Shown here in pieces: positions 45,832 through 56,852 of a stretch of 64,000 nucleotides of DNA. Under the pieces are notes generated by a model. It saw only the letters and a list, made by a program, of their open reading frames with translations. It was not told where the DNA came from and made no database searches. Position numbers and translations under genes: made by a program. Numbering within the stretch: position 1 is the first letter of the stretch; each line of letters opens with the position of its first letter. Source of the DNA: AP-15 sp963750195 (GTDB lineage: Bacteria; Pseudomonadota; Alphaproteobacteria; ATCC43930; CGMCC-115725); contig CAVVPS010000016.1 in the NCBI GenBank assembly GCA_963750195.1, forward strand, positions 124,001 through 188,000, in the 5' to 3' direction.

Positions 45832-46416
45832 ATGCCGAACATCAAAGCGCTATGCGTCTATTGCGGCTCGTCGGGCAGGGTCGCGGCATCCTACCGCGAG
45901 GCGGCGAGTGAGCTCGGCATGCGTCTCGCCGCGGCCGGGATCGAAATCGTCTTTGGCGGCGGGCGGGTTGGGCTGATGGGACTGGTCGCCGATGCCGCGC
46001 TCGCCGGGGGCGGCCGGGTGACCGGCATCATCCCCGCCCGCTTGCGCGACGCCGAGCTTGCCCATCAGGGCGTCAGCGAACTGGTAATCGTCGACAGCAT
46101 GCACGAGCGCAAGCGGTTGATGGCCGAGCGGGCCGACGCCTTCGCAGTGCTGCCAGGCGGTATCGGGACGCTGGACGAAACCTTCGAGATGCTCAGCTGG
46201 AAGCAGCTCGGACTGCACGACAAGCCGATTTATCTTGTCGATATTGACGGTTATTGGACAACCTTGCGTACTCTGCTCGACGATATCGTCGAGCGCGGCT
46301 TTGCCCCGGCGAAAACTCGCCGGCTCCTGCAGACCGTCTCGACCGTTGCGGAATTGATGACGGCTCTCGCCGAAGCGCCGCCGGCGATCCGCGGCGGTGC
46401 TCCCGAACTCTTTTGA
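45832..46416 (+). CDS. LOG family protein (TIGR00730)
   Basis: The 194-residue Rossmann-fold protein has the LOG signature LPGGIGTLDETFEMLSW (PGGxGTxxE) and the N-terminal LCVYCGSSGRVAASY. LOG enzymes release free base from nucleoside 5'-monophosphates, including cytokinin ribotides. In bacteria the physiological role is often unclear. The ATG at 45832 starts MPNIKALCVYCG. It follows the glycosylase gene by 19 bp. Confidence 0.92.
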   Translation: MPNIKALCVYCGSSGRVAASYREAASELGMRLAAAGIEIVFGGGRVGLMGLVADAALAGGGRVTGIIPARLRDAELAHQGVSELVIVDSMHERKRLMAERADAFAVLPGGIGTLDETFEMLSWKQLGLHDKPIYLVDIDGYWTTLRTLLDDIVERGFAPAKTRRLLQTVSTVAELMTALAEAPPAIRGGAPELF

Positions 46417-46866
46417 GCTGTGTCGAGACTGAGCCGCAGAGGCTCTGTCGCGGCCGCAAAGCGTTCATGGCTGAACCCGGTGATATCCACGGCAATAGTG
46501 GATAACCCGGTGCAAAACCACGAAACGAGACAGGGGAGTTCAATGTTTCCAATTGTCCGATCCGGTTGCCCATATCTTGGGCAGCGCGCTAACCGGTTGT
46601 AATTACTTATTGCGCTCGTAAATCCATCGGCACCTTCTGTAACCGTTTGGTAACAACTTGAATTAATGCCGCATTTTGGCCTCCTTCCGCGATCGATGCC
46701 GGCGCTGTGCACAAAATTTCGCTGTGGATGATCGGAGCATCAACCATGGGCTGCCGAGGCGGCACCCTTTGTCGGCTTGTCGGAGTTGGCTGCGGCCTTT
46801 ATCCTCGCACGCTGGCGAGAGCGCCTGCTGGTGGCGCGCTGCGCCTGCATGCGAGGATGGACAGCA
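46417..46866. other. Intergenic region upstream of the isocitrate dehydrogenase locus
   Basis: No gene seen. An AT-rich stretch at about 46598-46672 (with TTGTAATTACTTATTGC and GGTAACAACTTGAATTAATG) is promoter-like, and GAGGATGG at 46854-46861 is a good ribosome binding site for the icd remnant. It is probably the original control region of the old icd gene. Confidence 0.5.
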
Positions 46867-47049
46867 ATGGCGAAGATCAAAGTGGCAAACCCTGTCGTCG
46901 AGCTCGACGACGGCGAGATGACGCGGATCATCTGGCGCTTTCTCAAGAACAAGCTGATCTAGCCGTATCTCGAAGTCGGCCTGAAATACTACGACCTCGG
47001 CATGGAGAGCCGCGACGCGCTCACGTCAGTGCGACAAGACAGGCCATAA
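46867..47049 (+). pseudogene. icd: N-terminal remnant of dimeric NADP-isocitrate dehydrogenase
   Basis: From the ATG the translation begins MAKIKVANPVVELDDGEMTR and continues IIWRFLKNKLI, then an amber TAG at 46960-46962. In the same frame PYLEVGLKYYDLGMESRDAL follows. This is the start of the widespread alphaproteobacterial/eukaryote-type dimeric Icd (about 405 residues), which normally reads VELDGDEMTRIIW and later KYFDLGMEHRDAT. Similarity stops after about 51-54 codons and the frame ends at 47047-47049. Both a nonsense codon (CAG-to-TAG would explain it) and the missing 85% make it dead. The complete monomeric-type enzyme starts 51 bp downstream. Confidence 0.88.
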
Positions 47050-47100
47050 TCGTTAATAGGATCAACTCAGCCGAAACGAAAGCGGCGCGGAGATGCAACC

Positions 47101-49323
<2,223 letters not shown>

Positions 49324-49455
49324 CGCGGCGTCAGGCGGAGCCGCCCAGGGCAGCCCACCGACGATCTGATCAATGTCGATGCCGCCCTTGCGATCAGGAA
49401 ATTCGGAGTTGGGGTCAAATGTGCCGATGGCGTAAGACGCGGAGGGGAGGAAAGA

Positions 49456-50421
49456 ATGGCGACGATGCGGCTCAGCATTCTTGATGATTACCAGGGCGTG
49501 GCCCTCGATATGGCGGACTGGACGCCGATAAGGAGCCGCGGTGTCGAGATCGCTGTCGAGCGTCATGCCTTCGCCGACGAGAATGCGGTAGTGCGGGCAC
49601 TCGCCGGTTCCGAGCTTGTGGCGGCGATGCGCGAGCGCACGCCGTTTCCGAAGTCCGTCGTCGATCGCTTGCCCGAGCTGAAATTACTGATCACCACTGG
49701 GATGCGAAACGCCTCGTTCGACATGGCAGCGCTGAAGGATCGCGGCGTCACCGTGTGTGGCACGGGCGGTCCCGGTGGCGGCAACGAGGATACCGCCGAG
49801 CTTGCCTGGGGGCTGATTCTCGGAGCCGCTCGGCGTATTGCCGAAGATCATCAGTTCATGCGGCAAGGCGGGTGGCAGACCCGCATCGGTCACCGGGTCG
49901 CGGGCAAGACGCTTGGTTTGCTGGGCCTCGGCCGGCTCGGCAGCGCGGTGGCCCGCGTCGGCCTCGCCTTCGGCATGAAGGCGATCGCCTGGAGCCAAAA
50001 CTTGACTCCCGAGAGGGCCAATGAGCAAGGGGTCGAGCGGGTCGAGAAGGACGAGCTGTTCCGCCGTTCCGATATACTCTCGGTACACCTTGTGCTGAGC
50101 CCGCGCAGCCGCGGCCTTGTCGGTGCCCGTGAGATCGCGCTGATGAAACCGAGTGCGATCGTCGTCAACACCTCGCGCGGGCCGATCTGCGACACCAACG
50201 CGATTATCGCTGCGCTGAAAGAAGGCCGCCTCGCCTATGCCGGGTTCGACGTCTACGACAAGGAGCCGCTGCCGATCGACCATCCGCTGCGCGCGGCGCC
50301 GAACGTGATCCTGACCCCCCATATCGGTTACGTGACCGACGAGAACTATCGCAGCTCCTACCCGCAGATCGTCGAGAACGTCGCCGCCTTCCTGGACGGC
50401 AAGCCTATACGCGTGATCTGA
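49456..50421 (+). CDS. D-isomer-specific 2-hydroxyacid dehydrogenase family protein
   Basis: The 321-residue NAD(P)-dependent protein has the nucleotide-binding LGLLGLGRLGSAVARVG, the catalytic Arg in VVNTSRGPICDTN, a Glu in YDKEPLPIDHPL and the catalytic His in LTPHIGYVTDENY. It resembles phosphoglycerate or hydroxypyruvate dehydrogenases, but the substrate cannot be stated. GGAGGGGAGGAAAG precedes the ATG. Confidence 0.9.
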   Translation: MATMRLSILDDYQGVALDMADWTPIRSRGVEIAVERHAFADENAVVRALAGSELVAAMRERTPFPKSVVDRLPELKLLITTGMRNASFDMAALKDRGVTVCGTGGPGGGNEDTAELAWGLILGAARRIAEDHQFMRQGGWQTRIGHRVAGKTLGLLGLGRLGSAVARVGLAFGMKAIAWSQNLTPERANEQGVERVEKDELFRRSDILSVHLVLSPRSRGLVGAREIALMKPSAIVVNTSRGPICDTNAIIAALKEGRLAYAGFDVYDKEPLPIDHPLRAAPNVILTPHIGYVTDENYRSSYPQIVENVAAFLDGKPIRVI

Positions 50422-50435
50422 GGCGATCTACGTTA

Positions 50436-50981
50436 ATGCGGTTTTCGCTGCGACCCTCGCAAGATCGCGATCTCGCGGCGATCGCGGCCATCTACCATCA
50501 CCACGTCCTGACCGGGGTGGCCTCGTTCGAGGAGGAACCGCCCGCTCTCGACGAGATGGCGCGCCGGCGGGGCGAGATCCTGGCCCGCGGCCTGCCTTAT
50601 CTTGTCGCCGAGCAATCGGGGCGAATTCTCGGCTATTGCTATGCGAGCCTCTATCGGGCCCGCTCGGCCTACCGGTTTGCGGTCGAGGACTCGATCTATC
50701 TCGATGGCGCGGAAACCGGACGCGGGATCGGGCGCGCGTTGTTGTCCGAGCTGATCGACCGCTGCACCGCCCAGGGCTATCGGCAGATGGTCGCGGTCAT
50801 TGGCGGCAGGGATCAGTGGCCTTCGATACGGCTGCACGCGGCGCTGGGCTTTGCGCGAGTCGGGGTATTACCCGCAATCGGCTTCAAATTCAGTGCCTGG
50901 GTCGATACCGTCTTGATGCAGCGCGCCTTGGGCGAAGGTGCTGGCACACTGCCCGCAGAAATCGGAGGTGAGCATGGCTGA
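50436..50981 (+). CDS. GNAT N-acetyltransferase (phosphinothricin acetyltransferase-like)
   Basis: The 181-residue protein resembles the Pat/Bar group: YHHHVLTGVASFEEEPP near the start, GYCYASLYRARSAYRFAVED in the centre, the acetyl-CoA loop GRGIGRALLSELIDRC and RLHAALGFARVGVLPAIGFK. Known relatives acetylate phosphinothricin or methionine sulfoximine and sulfone. The acceptor here is unproven. Its 3' end overlaps the next gene by 8 bases. Confidence 0.9.
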   Translation: MRFSLRPSQDRDLAAIAAIYHHHVLTGVASFEEEPPALDEMARRRGEILARGLPYLVAEQSGRILGYCYASLYRARSAYRFAVEDSIYLDGAETGRGIGRALLSELIDRCTAQGYRQMVAVIGGRDQWPSIRLHAALGFARVGVLPAIGFKFSAWVDTVLMQRALGEGAGTLPAEIGGEHG

Positions 50982-51342
50982 CGCATTTGACGAACCCGAC
51001 CGGATCGAAGGCTATCACGCGCACATCTACTACGATCCCGCGACCCGCGCGAAAGCCGAACGGCTGCGCCAAGGGATCGGCGAGCGCTTCGCAGCGAAGC
51101 TCGGAAACTGGCACGACGAGCCGGTCGGACCCCATCCGGTCTCGATGTATCAAGTGGCCTTCGCGGTTGCCGAATTTCCGCGGCTCGTGCCATGGCTGAT
51201 GTTGAACCGCGACGGGCTCGATGTGCTGGTGCACCCGCTCGCCGGCGACAGCCTGGCCGATCACACCCGGTTTGCGATGTGGCTTGGCCAAGCCCTGCCG
51301 CTGCGGCTGGAGACCCTTCGGCGCGCCTCCGCCTCCGGCTGA
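50974..51342 (+). CDS. DOPA 4,5-dioxygenase family protein
   Basis: The 122-residue protein carries the family's histidine motif EGYHAHIYYDP near residue 15 and a C-terminal VLVHPLAGDSLADHTRF. Known members open catechol rings of DOPA, but most bacterial copies are uncharacterised. GGAGGTGAGC lies directly before the ATG at 50974, which overlaps the upstream GNAT gene. Confidence 0.88.
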   Translation: MADAFDEPDRIEGYHAHIYYDPATRAKAERLRQGIGERFAAKLGNWHDEPVGPHPVSMYQVAFAVAEFPRLVPWLMLNRDGLDVLVHPLAGDSLADHTRFAMWLGQALPLRLETLRRASASG

Positions 51343-51352
51343 GGTTAGACCC

Positions 51353-51508
51353 CTATATTCGGCCCATTACCAACAAGATGATGACGATGACCAGCAACAA
51401 GCCGACTCCGCCGGTCGGATAGTACCCCCACCCGCCGCTGTAGCCCCAGGTCGGCAAGGCGCCGATCAGCAGCAGAATCAGAATTATCAGCAGAATTGTG
51501 CCTAGCAT
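51353..51508 (-). CDS. DUF3309 family small membrane protein
   Basis: A 51-residue protein with the characteristic DUF3309 text: MLGTILLIILILLLIGALP, then the Gly/Tyr/Trp-rich centre WGYSGGWGYYPTGG, then a second hydrophobic helix ending MGRI. The function is unknown. The ATG at 51508 is preferred over the longer open frame starting 31 codons upstream. It is convergent with the dioxygenase gene. Confidence 0.85.
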   Translation of the reverse strand: MLGTILLIILILLLIGALPTWGYSGGWGYYPTGGVGLLLVIVIILLVMGRI

Positions 51509-51640
51509 CGCAGCACGTTCGCATGGTTGATTACTGCTGATGGAAACCGTTGCGCGCCGTCGAAGTTCCCCATCCGGTTTCGAAAAGATGCGGGAATTCA
51601 CCGAAGCCGACGGGTCGCCGCATCACAAGCGAGCGGTGCA

Positions 51641-52186
51641 CTAGGCGCGGACGGGCCCTTGCCAGCGACGGACGGGGCCACAATCGACATGGACGAAACC
51701 CGATCGCGGGTAATAGCCGACACCGCCGCATCTGAGGCTCAGCGCCGCATCGCGGATTTGGTCGATGCTGCGCCGCTCGCTCCGCAGATCGATCGCCATT
51801 CCCTTGATGTGATAACTGTGCTTGGCGACGCCGACACCTTCGAGGTAGAGCCGTCGATTGGTGGTCGGCGAACGATAGCCGCACACCACCAGGAACGGAT
51901 CGGGCGTGTCGAGGCGATCGCGGAGCATCCCCAGCACGTCGAGGATGCCGGCATTCATCGGCCGGATTTCGCCGGAGTCGTGATCGCGCAATATCCAGTT
52001 GATGTCGCGCACGGCCTCACGGATGTAGTGGCCGTCGGCCCAGTAAACCGTGCGCAGCCACTCGCCGGTATGGACGTTGTAGAGCGATACCGATCGCGGA
52101 GCGAAGGACACTGCCGTGGCGGGCTTGACCAGACCAACGGCCGTGACAGCAGCCGCGGCGCCGAGCAGCCGGCGCCGGCTCAACAT
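51641..52186 (-). CDS. DUF882 family (YcbK-like) Tat-exported M15-type protein
   Basis: The 181-residue protein starts with a twin-arginine signal (SRRRLLGAAAAVTAVGLVKPATA). The DUF882 domain has the zinc-peptidase-type residues in AKHSYHIKGMAIDLR and GFVHVDCGPVRRW, plus VVCGYRSPTTNRRLY. It belongs to the peptidase M15-like fold that may cleave peptidoglycan peptides. The ATG at 52186 is chosen over an upstream TTG at 52201. It follows the L,D-transpeptidase gene on the same strand by 96 bp, suggesting a shared cell-wall role. Confidence 0.88.
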   Translation of the reverse strand: MLSRRRLLGAAAAVTAVGLVKPATAVSFAPRSVSLYNVHTGEWLRTVYWADGHYIREAVRDINWILRDHDSGEIRPMNAGILDVLGMLRDRLDTPDPFLVVCGYRSPTTNRRLYLEGVGVAKHSYHIKGMAIDLRSERRSIDQIRDAALSLRCGGVGYYPRSGFVHVDCGPVRRWQGPVRA

Positions 52187-52282
52187 TGTAGACGCGTGCA
52201 ATGGTTACTCCCCCCATTTCCCCGGGAGGGGCCATAGCATCCGAAACCCGGTCGAACAACCCTGATCGGGCGGGGCTAGCGA

Positions 52283-53809
52283 TTATTCGCCAATTGTCGC
52301 CGTTTTTTGCGCAACAGTTGAGCGCGCTTGTCCCGCCTTATCCATTATGGTTGAGTGGAGGCCATTCCTCTCGGCCACCGGCGCCTTTTCGGCCCGGCTC
52401 AGATACGCCCAGATCTCGTCATCACGCCGATAGGGATCGCCATAAAATGCTATCGAACCATCCGATTCGACATCGGCCGTATGATAGACAATGAAGACCG
52501 GCACCGGTTTCGGCAGCGCCCGCCGATGCGTATGGTTCACGTCGATCGCCTTGTCGATCTCTTCAGGGCTTTCCCCGAGCAACAGCGAGGCAAGAAGTCG
52601 CGGGTTCTCGACCCGAACACAGCCGTGGCTCATCATTCGGCTGGCGGCACGAAAGCGCCATCTTTCCGGCGTATCGTGAAGGTAGACGTCAAAACGGTCG
52701 GTCATTTCGAATTTGAGCCGTCCAAGAGCGCTGTATGGCCCAGCCTCCTGCTGCACCGCCATAGGCCCGCGAAAGCGCATGTGATGCTCGGCGAGATAGT
52801 GGCGATCGCTGGCGAGTTTCGGCAGGATCTCCTTTTCAACGATCGAGCGCGGAATATTCCAGGGCGGGTTAAATAAAATATCGTCGACGACCGATTGCAG
52901 CTCGGGCGTCTGCTTGTCGACCTCGCCGACGACGACCCGGGCGGAAAATACCGGCTGATTATCACGGAATAACTGAAGCCGCGCGGTTGCTGTGTTGACG
53001 ACAAGCCGATCAGCCGGCAAATCCCGTGGCAGCCACCGCAGGCGCTCAAGATTGATCGCTATCTGACGCGCTCGTCGCAGCGCGTCAGCCACGCTCACTT
53101 GCGCGCCATGGCTATGGACGCCAATTCCCGATCCACGGCCGTGGGACGCGGCGAGCTCAAGATAACGCGCATAAGCGCCACGCATCGCCAGGTATTCCGG
53201 CGATGCCGGGGCGAGCGCTTCGATCACTTTCGCCGGATCGGGTGCCGAGATCGCGTCGTCGAGTGCCACGACGACATCGACCGACTCAGGGGTCAAATCT
53301 TCGTCGTCGTCGCGCTCGTCCACCGGCATTGCGCCTCGCGTCAGGGCGTCGGCATAGGAAAGAAATGCATCGGAAAGCAACAGCTCACGCTCGACCGGCG
53401 ATAATGCCTTCAAACGCTCGGAGAGAACCGTGCTGTGAAAGCTGACGGGATCGAGACCCTGATCACCGGCGCTGAGAACGGCGCTCCGCAGCGCTGCAAC
53501 CGCAGCGGGATGACCATCCCATACCGGCTCGTATCCATGCACGGCGTAAAAGCGACGCAGCAGACGCTCGTGCACCCGCTCTCCCGCCACCGTCATTCTA
53601 CGCGCCGTGTCGAGCCGATCTTCGAGTTCGGTATTTCCGACGAACGGGGTAAGGGTTGGCGGCCTGAGGTCGTCATCGGGTGCGGCTGACACACTCGTCA
53701 CCGCAGGAGCCGACGGCGGATCGGCCATCGCGCGCGACGCCAAGCGCAACAGCCGCGGCGCCCAGCGCGAGCACGAACGCCCTGCCAGCCGAGAACCTCC
53801 CGGCGACAT
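52283..53809 (-). CDS. L,D-transpeptidase (YcbB/LdtD-like)
   Basis: The C-terminal YkuD domain has the catalytic motif MMSHGCVRVENP and conserved ILFNPPWNIPRSI. An N-terminal scaffold domain precedes it (FYAVHGYEPVWDGHPAAV), as in YcbB. The enzyme cross-links peptidoglycan stems (3-3 links) or attaches proteins. The start is uncertain. In the annotated frame the N-terminus is not a good signal peptide, while the next frame at about 53727-53800 encodes a good one (AFVLALGAAAVALGVA), so small indels near the 5' end are likely. Confidence 0.85.
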   Translation of the reverse strand: MSPGGSRLAGRSCSRWAPRLLRLASRAMADPPSAPAVTSVSAAPDDDLRPPTLTPFVGNTELEDRLDTARRMTVAGERVHERLLRRFYAVHGYEPVWDGHPAAVAALRSAVLSAGDQGLDPVSFHSTVLSERLKALSPVERELLLSDAFLSYADALTRGAMPVDERDDDEDLTPESVDVVVALDDAISAPDPAKVIEALAPASPEYLAMRGAYARYLELAASHGRGSGIGVHSHGAQVSVADALRRARQIAINLERLRWLPRDLPADRLVVNTATARLQLFRDNQPVFSARVVVGEVDKQTPELQSVVDDILFNPPWNIPRSIVEKEILPKLASDRHYLAEHHMRFRGPMAVQQEAGPYSALGRLKFEMTDRFDVYLHDTPERWRFRAASRMMSHGCVRVENPRLLASLLLGESPEEIDKAIDVNHTHRRALPKPVPVFIVYHTADVESDGSIAFYGDPYRRDDEIWAYLSRAEKAPVAERNGLHSTIMDKAGQARSTVAQKTATIGE

Positions 53810-54009
53810 GCCGAACCTTGGCGGACCCAGCACCTCACCTCGCTTGCCGGGCTCCCGGCTGTCGATGGCGCCGTCAGGCTGAAGGAGATCGATCGAAATT
53901 GCGTTTACCGATAGAAGATTGTAGCGCTGGCGCTCGGGCGACAGACTATCACACGCAAACTCGCCCTGCATCCGACGCAATGGGGCAGAATTTCGCGGCG
54001 AGGTGGCGG

Positions 54010-55891
54010 ATGCCAGAGGCGCGGGCAGAAAATTCTGAGAAGAGTTCGGCCGGCGCTAACCGCACCCCCGAAAGCGTCCTGCGCGAAGTCTTTGGCTTCA
54101 CCACTTTCCGCGGTTCCCAACGGGCGGTAATCGAGCAGGTCGCAGCCGGCGGCGACGCGGTCGTACTGATGCCGACCGGCGGCGGCAAATCGTTATGCTA
54201 CCAGGTCCCGGCTCTGCTGCGTCCGGGACTGGGCGTAGTTGTCTCACCGCTGATCGCATTGATGAAGGACCAGGTCGATGCGCTTAGGCAGGCAGGCGTG
54301 AGAGCCGCCGCGCTAAACTCGCGGCTGTCGCCGGTTGAGGCGGCCGAGATCGAACATGCGGTCGGCGTCGGCGGCCTCGACCTGCTTTATGTGTCGCCCG
54401 AACGACTGATGACCCCGCGCTGCCTCGATCTTCTCGGACGTTCCCGGCTCTCTCTCTTCGCCATCGACGAGGCGCATTGCATTTCACAATGGGGCCATGA
54501 TTTCCGCCCCGAATACCAACGATTGTCGATCCTCAAACAGCGCTTTCCGGCCGTGCCGCTGCTGGCGCTGACCGCTACCGCGGACGCGCCGACCCGGCAC
54601 GACATCATCGCCCAGCTCGGGCTCGACCGCGCCCCGGTTTTCGCTGCCGGCTACGACCGGCCGAACCTGTTTTATCGCATCGTCGCCAAGCGCAGCCCGC
54701 TCGAGCAGCTTTGGAAATTTCTCGCTGCGGATCATCCGGCCGATGCCGGGATCGTCTACTGCTTCACCCGCAAGGCGGCTGAGGAAACTGCGAATTGGCT
54801 CACAGCCCGCGGGCGCACGGCGCTGACCTATCATGCCGGCCTCGACGGCAGCGACGCGCGAGCGCAACCAGGAACGCTTTCTGCGCGAGGAGGGCGTCGT
54901 CGTCGCGGCGACGATCGCCTTCGGAATGGGTATCGATAAGCCTAATGTCCGCTTTGTCGCCCATCTCGACGCGCCAAAAAACCTCGAAGCGTATTATCAG
55001 GAAACTGGCCGCGCCGGGCGCGACGGACTGCCGGCCGATGCGTGGATGAGCTACGGCATCGCGGACGTCATGAACCTGCTGCGGCTGATCGACGCCGGCG
55101 ATGCTGCCGAACGTCAGCGCCGCATCGAACGGCAGAAGATCGAGGCGCTGATCGGCTATTGCGAGACGGTCTCCTGCCGGCGGCAGGTGTTGCTCGGCTA
55201 TTTCGGCGAGCGCGACCATCCGCCCTGCGGCAACTGCGACAATTGCCGCGAGCCGGTCGCGAGCTGGGAGGGAACCATCGCCGCGCAAAAGGCGCTCTCC
55301 GCGGTCTACCGGACCGGGCAGCGCTTTGGCGCGCATTACCTCGTCGATGTATTGCTCGGCGCCGACAGCGAGCGGATCAAGCGGCTCGGACATGATCGGC
55401 TGAAGACCTTTGCCGTCGGTACCGAACTCGACCGCCGCGGCTGGCTCTCGGTCTTCCGTCAACTGGTCGCGCAGGGGTTCGTCATACCCGATCTCGGGGG
55501 ACATGGCGGTCTCTCGCTGGCTCCGGCGGCAGCAGAAATCCTGCGCGGCAGCAAAACCGTGCATTTCCGCCTCGATCCGCGGCAGCGAGGGCAGAAGACT
55601 CGCTCTCGGGACCAAAAATCGGCGTCGGTGGCCGCTGGTCTCGACCCTACTGCACAGAGTTTGTGGGAGGCATTGCGCGCCTGGCGACTGGAAGAGGCGC
55701 GCCGCCAGGAGTTACCGCCCTACGTGATCTTTCACGACGCGACGCTGATCGAGATCGCGCGCCGCCAGCCGGCGTCACCTGCCGCGCTGGCCGAAATCCC
55801 CGGGATCGGCCGTAGCAAGCTCGAACGCTACGGCAGCGCCGTCATCGCCATCATCGCAGCGCCGACAGAACGAAAATCATCGCTTGCTTAA
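54010..55891 (+). CDS. recQ: ATP-dependent DNA helicase RecQ (one frameshift)
   Basis: RecQ is a 3'-5' repair helicase. Visible are Walker A LMPTGGGKSLCYQVPAL, the DEAH box FAIDEAHCISQWGHDFRPEY, LLALTATADAP, motif V-VI ATIAFGMGIDKPNVRFV and YYQETGRAGRDG. The zinc cysteines are in ETVSCRRQVLL and CGNCDNC, and a C-terminal HRDC-like helical domain ends EIPGIGRSKLERYG. The frame breaks near 54855, between TYHAGLDG and TRERNQERFLREE; removing one base gives about 625 residues. The start ATG at 54010 is likely; an in-frame ATG also lies at 53980. Confidence 0.93.
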
Positions 55892-55947
55892 CATATCATC
55901 AAGGATTTTATCGCAGTCTGCGCGAGATTTAAACCATGGAGAACCCA

Positions 55948-56109
55948 ATGCGTGCGCTTTATGCTGGATTAGTCAAGGATAATGCCGGTGTCACGGCCAT
56001 CGAGTACGGGCTGATTGCGGCTCTCGTGGCTGTCGTCTGCATCGCCGCGTGGAGTTTGCTCGGCACCCATCTCAGCACGACCTTCAACAATATTGCCGGC
56101 AGCGTGTGA
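55948..56109 (+). CDS. Flp/Fap-type pilin 1
   Basis: A 53-residue prepilin. A short leader is cut after Gly in NAGVTAIEYGLIAALV; the family Glu at position 5 of the mature part is present, and one hydrophobic helix follows to the end (NNIAGSV). GGAGA lies six bases before this ATG; an in-frame ATG at 55936 is less well placed. Flp pilins form Tad pili used in surface attachment. No Tad secretion genes are in the window. Confidence 0.88.
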   Translation: MRALYAGLVKDNAGVTAIEYGLIAALVAVVCIAAWSLLGTHLSTTFNNIAGSV

Positions 56110-56141
56110 GCTGAGCAAGACGCCAGCCGTCGTCAGGTAAC

Positions 56142-56170
56142 GCTCGACGGCGCCGCTAGCGGCGTCGAGC
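56142..56170 (+). repeat. Strong hairpin between pilin genes 1 and 2
   Basis: GCTCGA (56142-56147) pairs with TCGAGC (56165-56170), enclosing the 14-base palindrome CGCCGCTAGCGGCG (56151-56164). No T-run follows. It may slow RNA decay or partly end transcription after the first pilin. Confidence 0.5.
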
Positions 56171-56207
56171 TCTGACCACCCACGTCACTGCAGATCTCAG
56201 AGGCGAT

Positions 56208-56432
56208 GTGGCCCCCAGCGGCATGCCCAGTCTCCGGCGGCAGTTCACGCGACGTCGGCTCCACAGCGAGGGCGTCGCAACGATTGCGAAACTTGGCTGC
56301 AACGAGTTGGGGGTTACGGCATTAGAGTACGCGTTCATTGCCGGATTGGTGGCGATGGCCATCGTCGCCGTGGTGACCACCTTGGGTACCTCAATCAGTG
56401 GCCTGTTCGGCTCCGTCCTCAGCGGTTTTTGA
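56208..56432 (+). CDS. Flp/Fap-type pilin 2 (divergent)
   Basis: A 74-residue prepilin with a longer basic leader (RRQFTRRRLHSEG) and the processing site ELGVTALEYAFIAGLVA. The mature helix differs clearly from pilins 1 and 3 and ends in SGLFGSVLSGF. The start is GTG at 56208; an ATG at 56223 is an alternative. It sits between two near-identical pilins. Confidence 0.8.
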   Translation: MAPSGMPSLRRQFTRRRLHSEGVATIAKLGCNELGVTALEYAFIAGLVAMAIVAVVTTLGTSISGLFGSVLSGF

Positions 56433-56635
56433 GGCAGGACGCCGAGGGCACCCGCTCAGCTGCCTGAAGTATTCGGCGGGTCAGTGCCAAATGGCCTCGA
56501 CTGTACTTTCGCCGACCGCCTACGAGCACCCGAACCGCATGTCCGCATCGCATGTCAACATGCGCAGGTGATTAAGCTTTCCTCAAGCTCTTCACCCGAC
56601 CCTGTGAACGACGTCGCTCCAGGAGGAGGATCAAG

Positions 56636-56797
56636 ATGCGTGGGATAATTTTGCAGTTGAAATTGGATGATGCCGGAGTAACCGCCATCGAATACGGATT
56701 AATCGCGGCTCTTGTTGCGGTGGTCTGCATTACCGCATGGAGTTTGCTCGGCAGCAGCCTGAGCACGATCTTCAACGGTATCGCCGGCAGCGTCTGA
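56636..56797 (+). CDS. Flp/Fap-type pilin 3
   Basis: A 53-residue prepilin preceded by a very strong ribosome binding site (AGGAGGAGG). The processing site is DAGVTAIEYGLIAALVA. The mature part differs from pilin 1 at only a few positions (T for A, SS for TH, I for T, G for N), so the two are probably a duplication or under gene conversion. It is the best-translated of the three by its Shine-Dalgarno. Confidence 0.88.
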   Translation: MRGIILQLKLDDAGVTAIEYGLIAALVAVVCITAWSLLGSSLSTIFNGIAGSV

Positions 56798-56852
56798 AAC
56801 GGCAGATCCATGACCGGCTGGCGCTCGACCGTTCGGGCGTCGGCTGGCCTAT

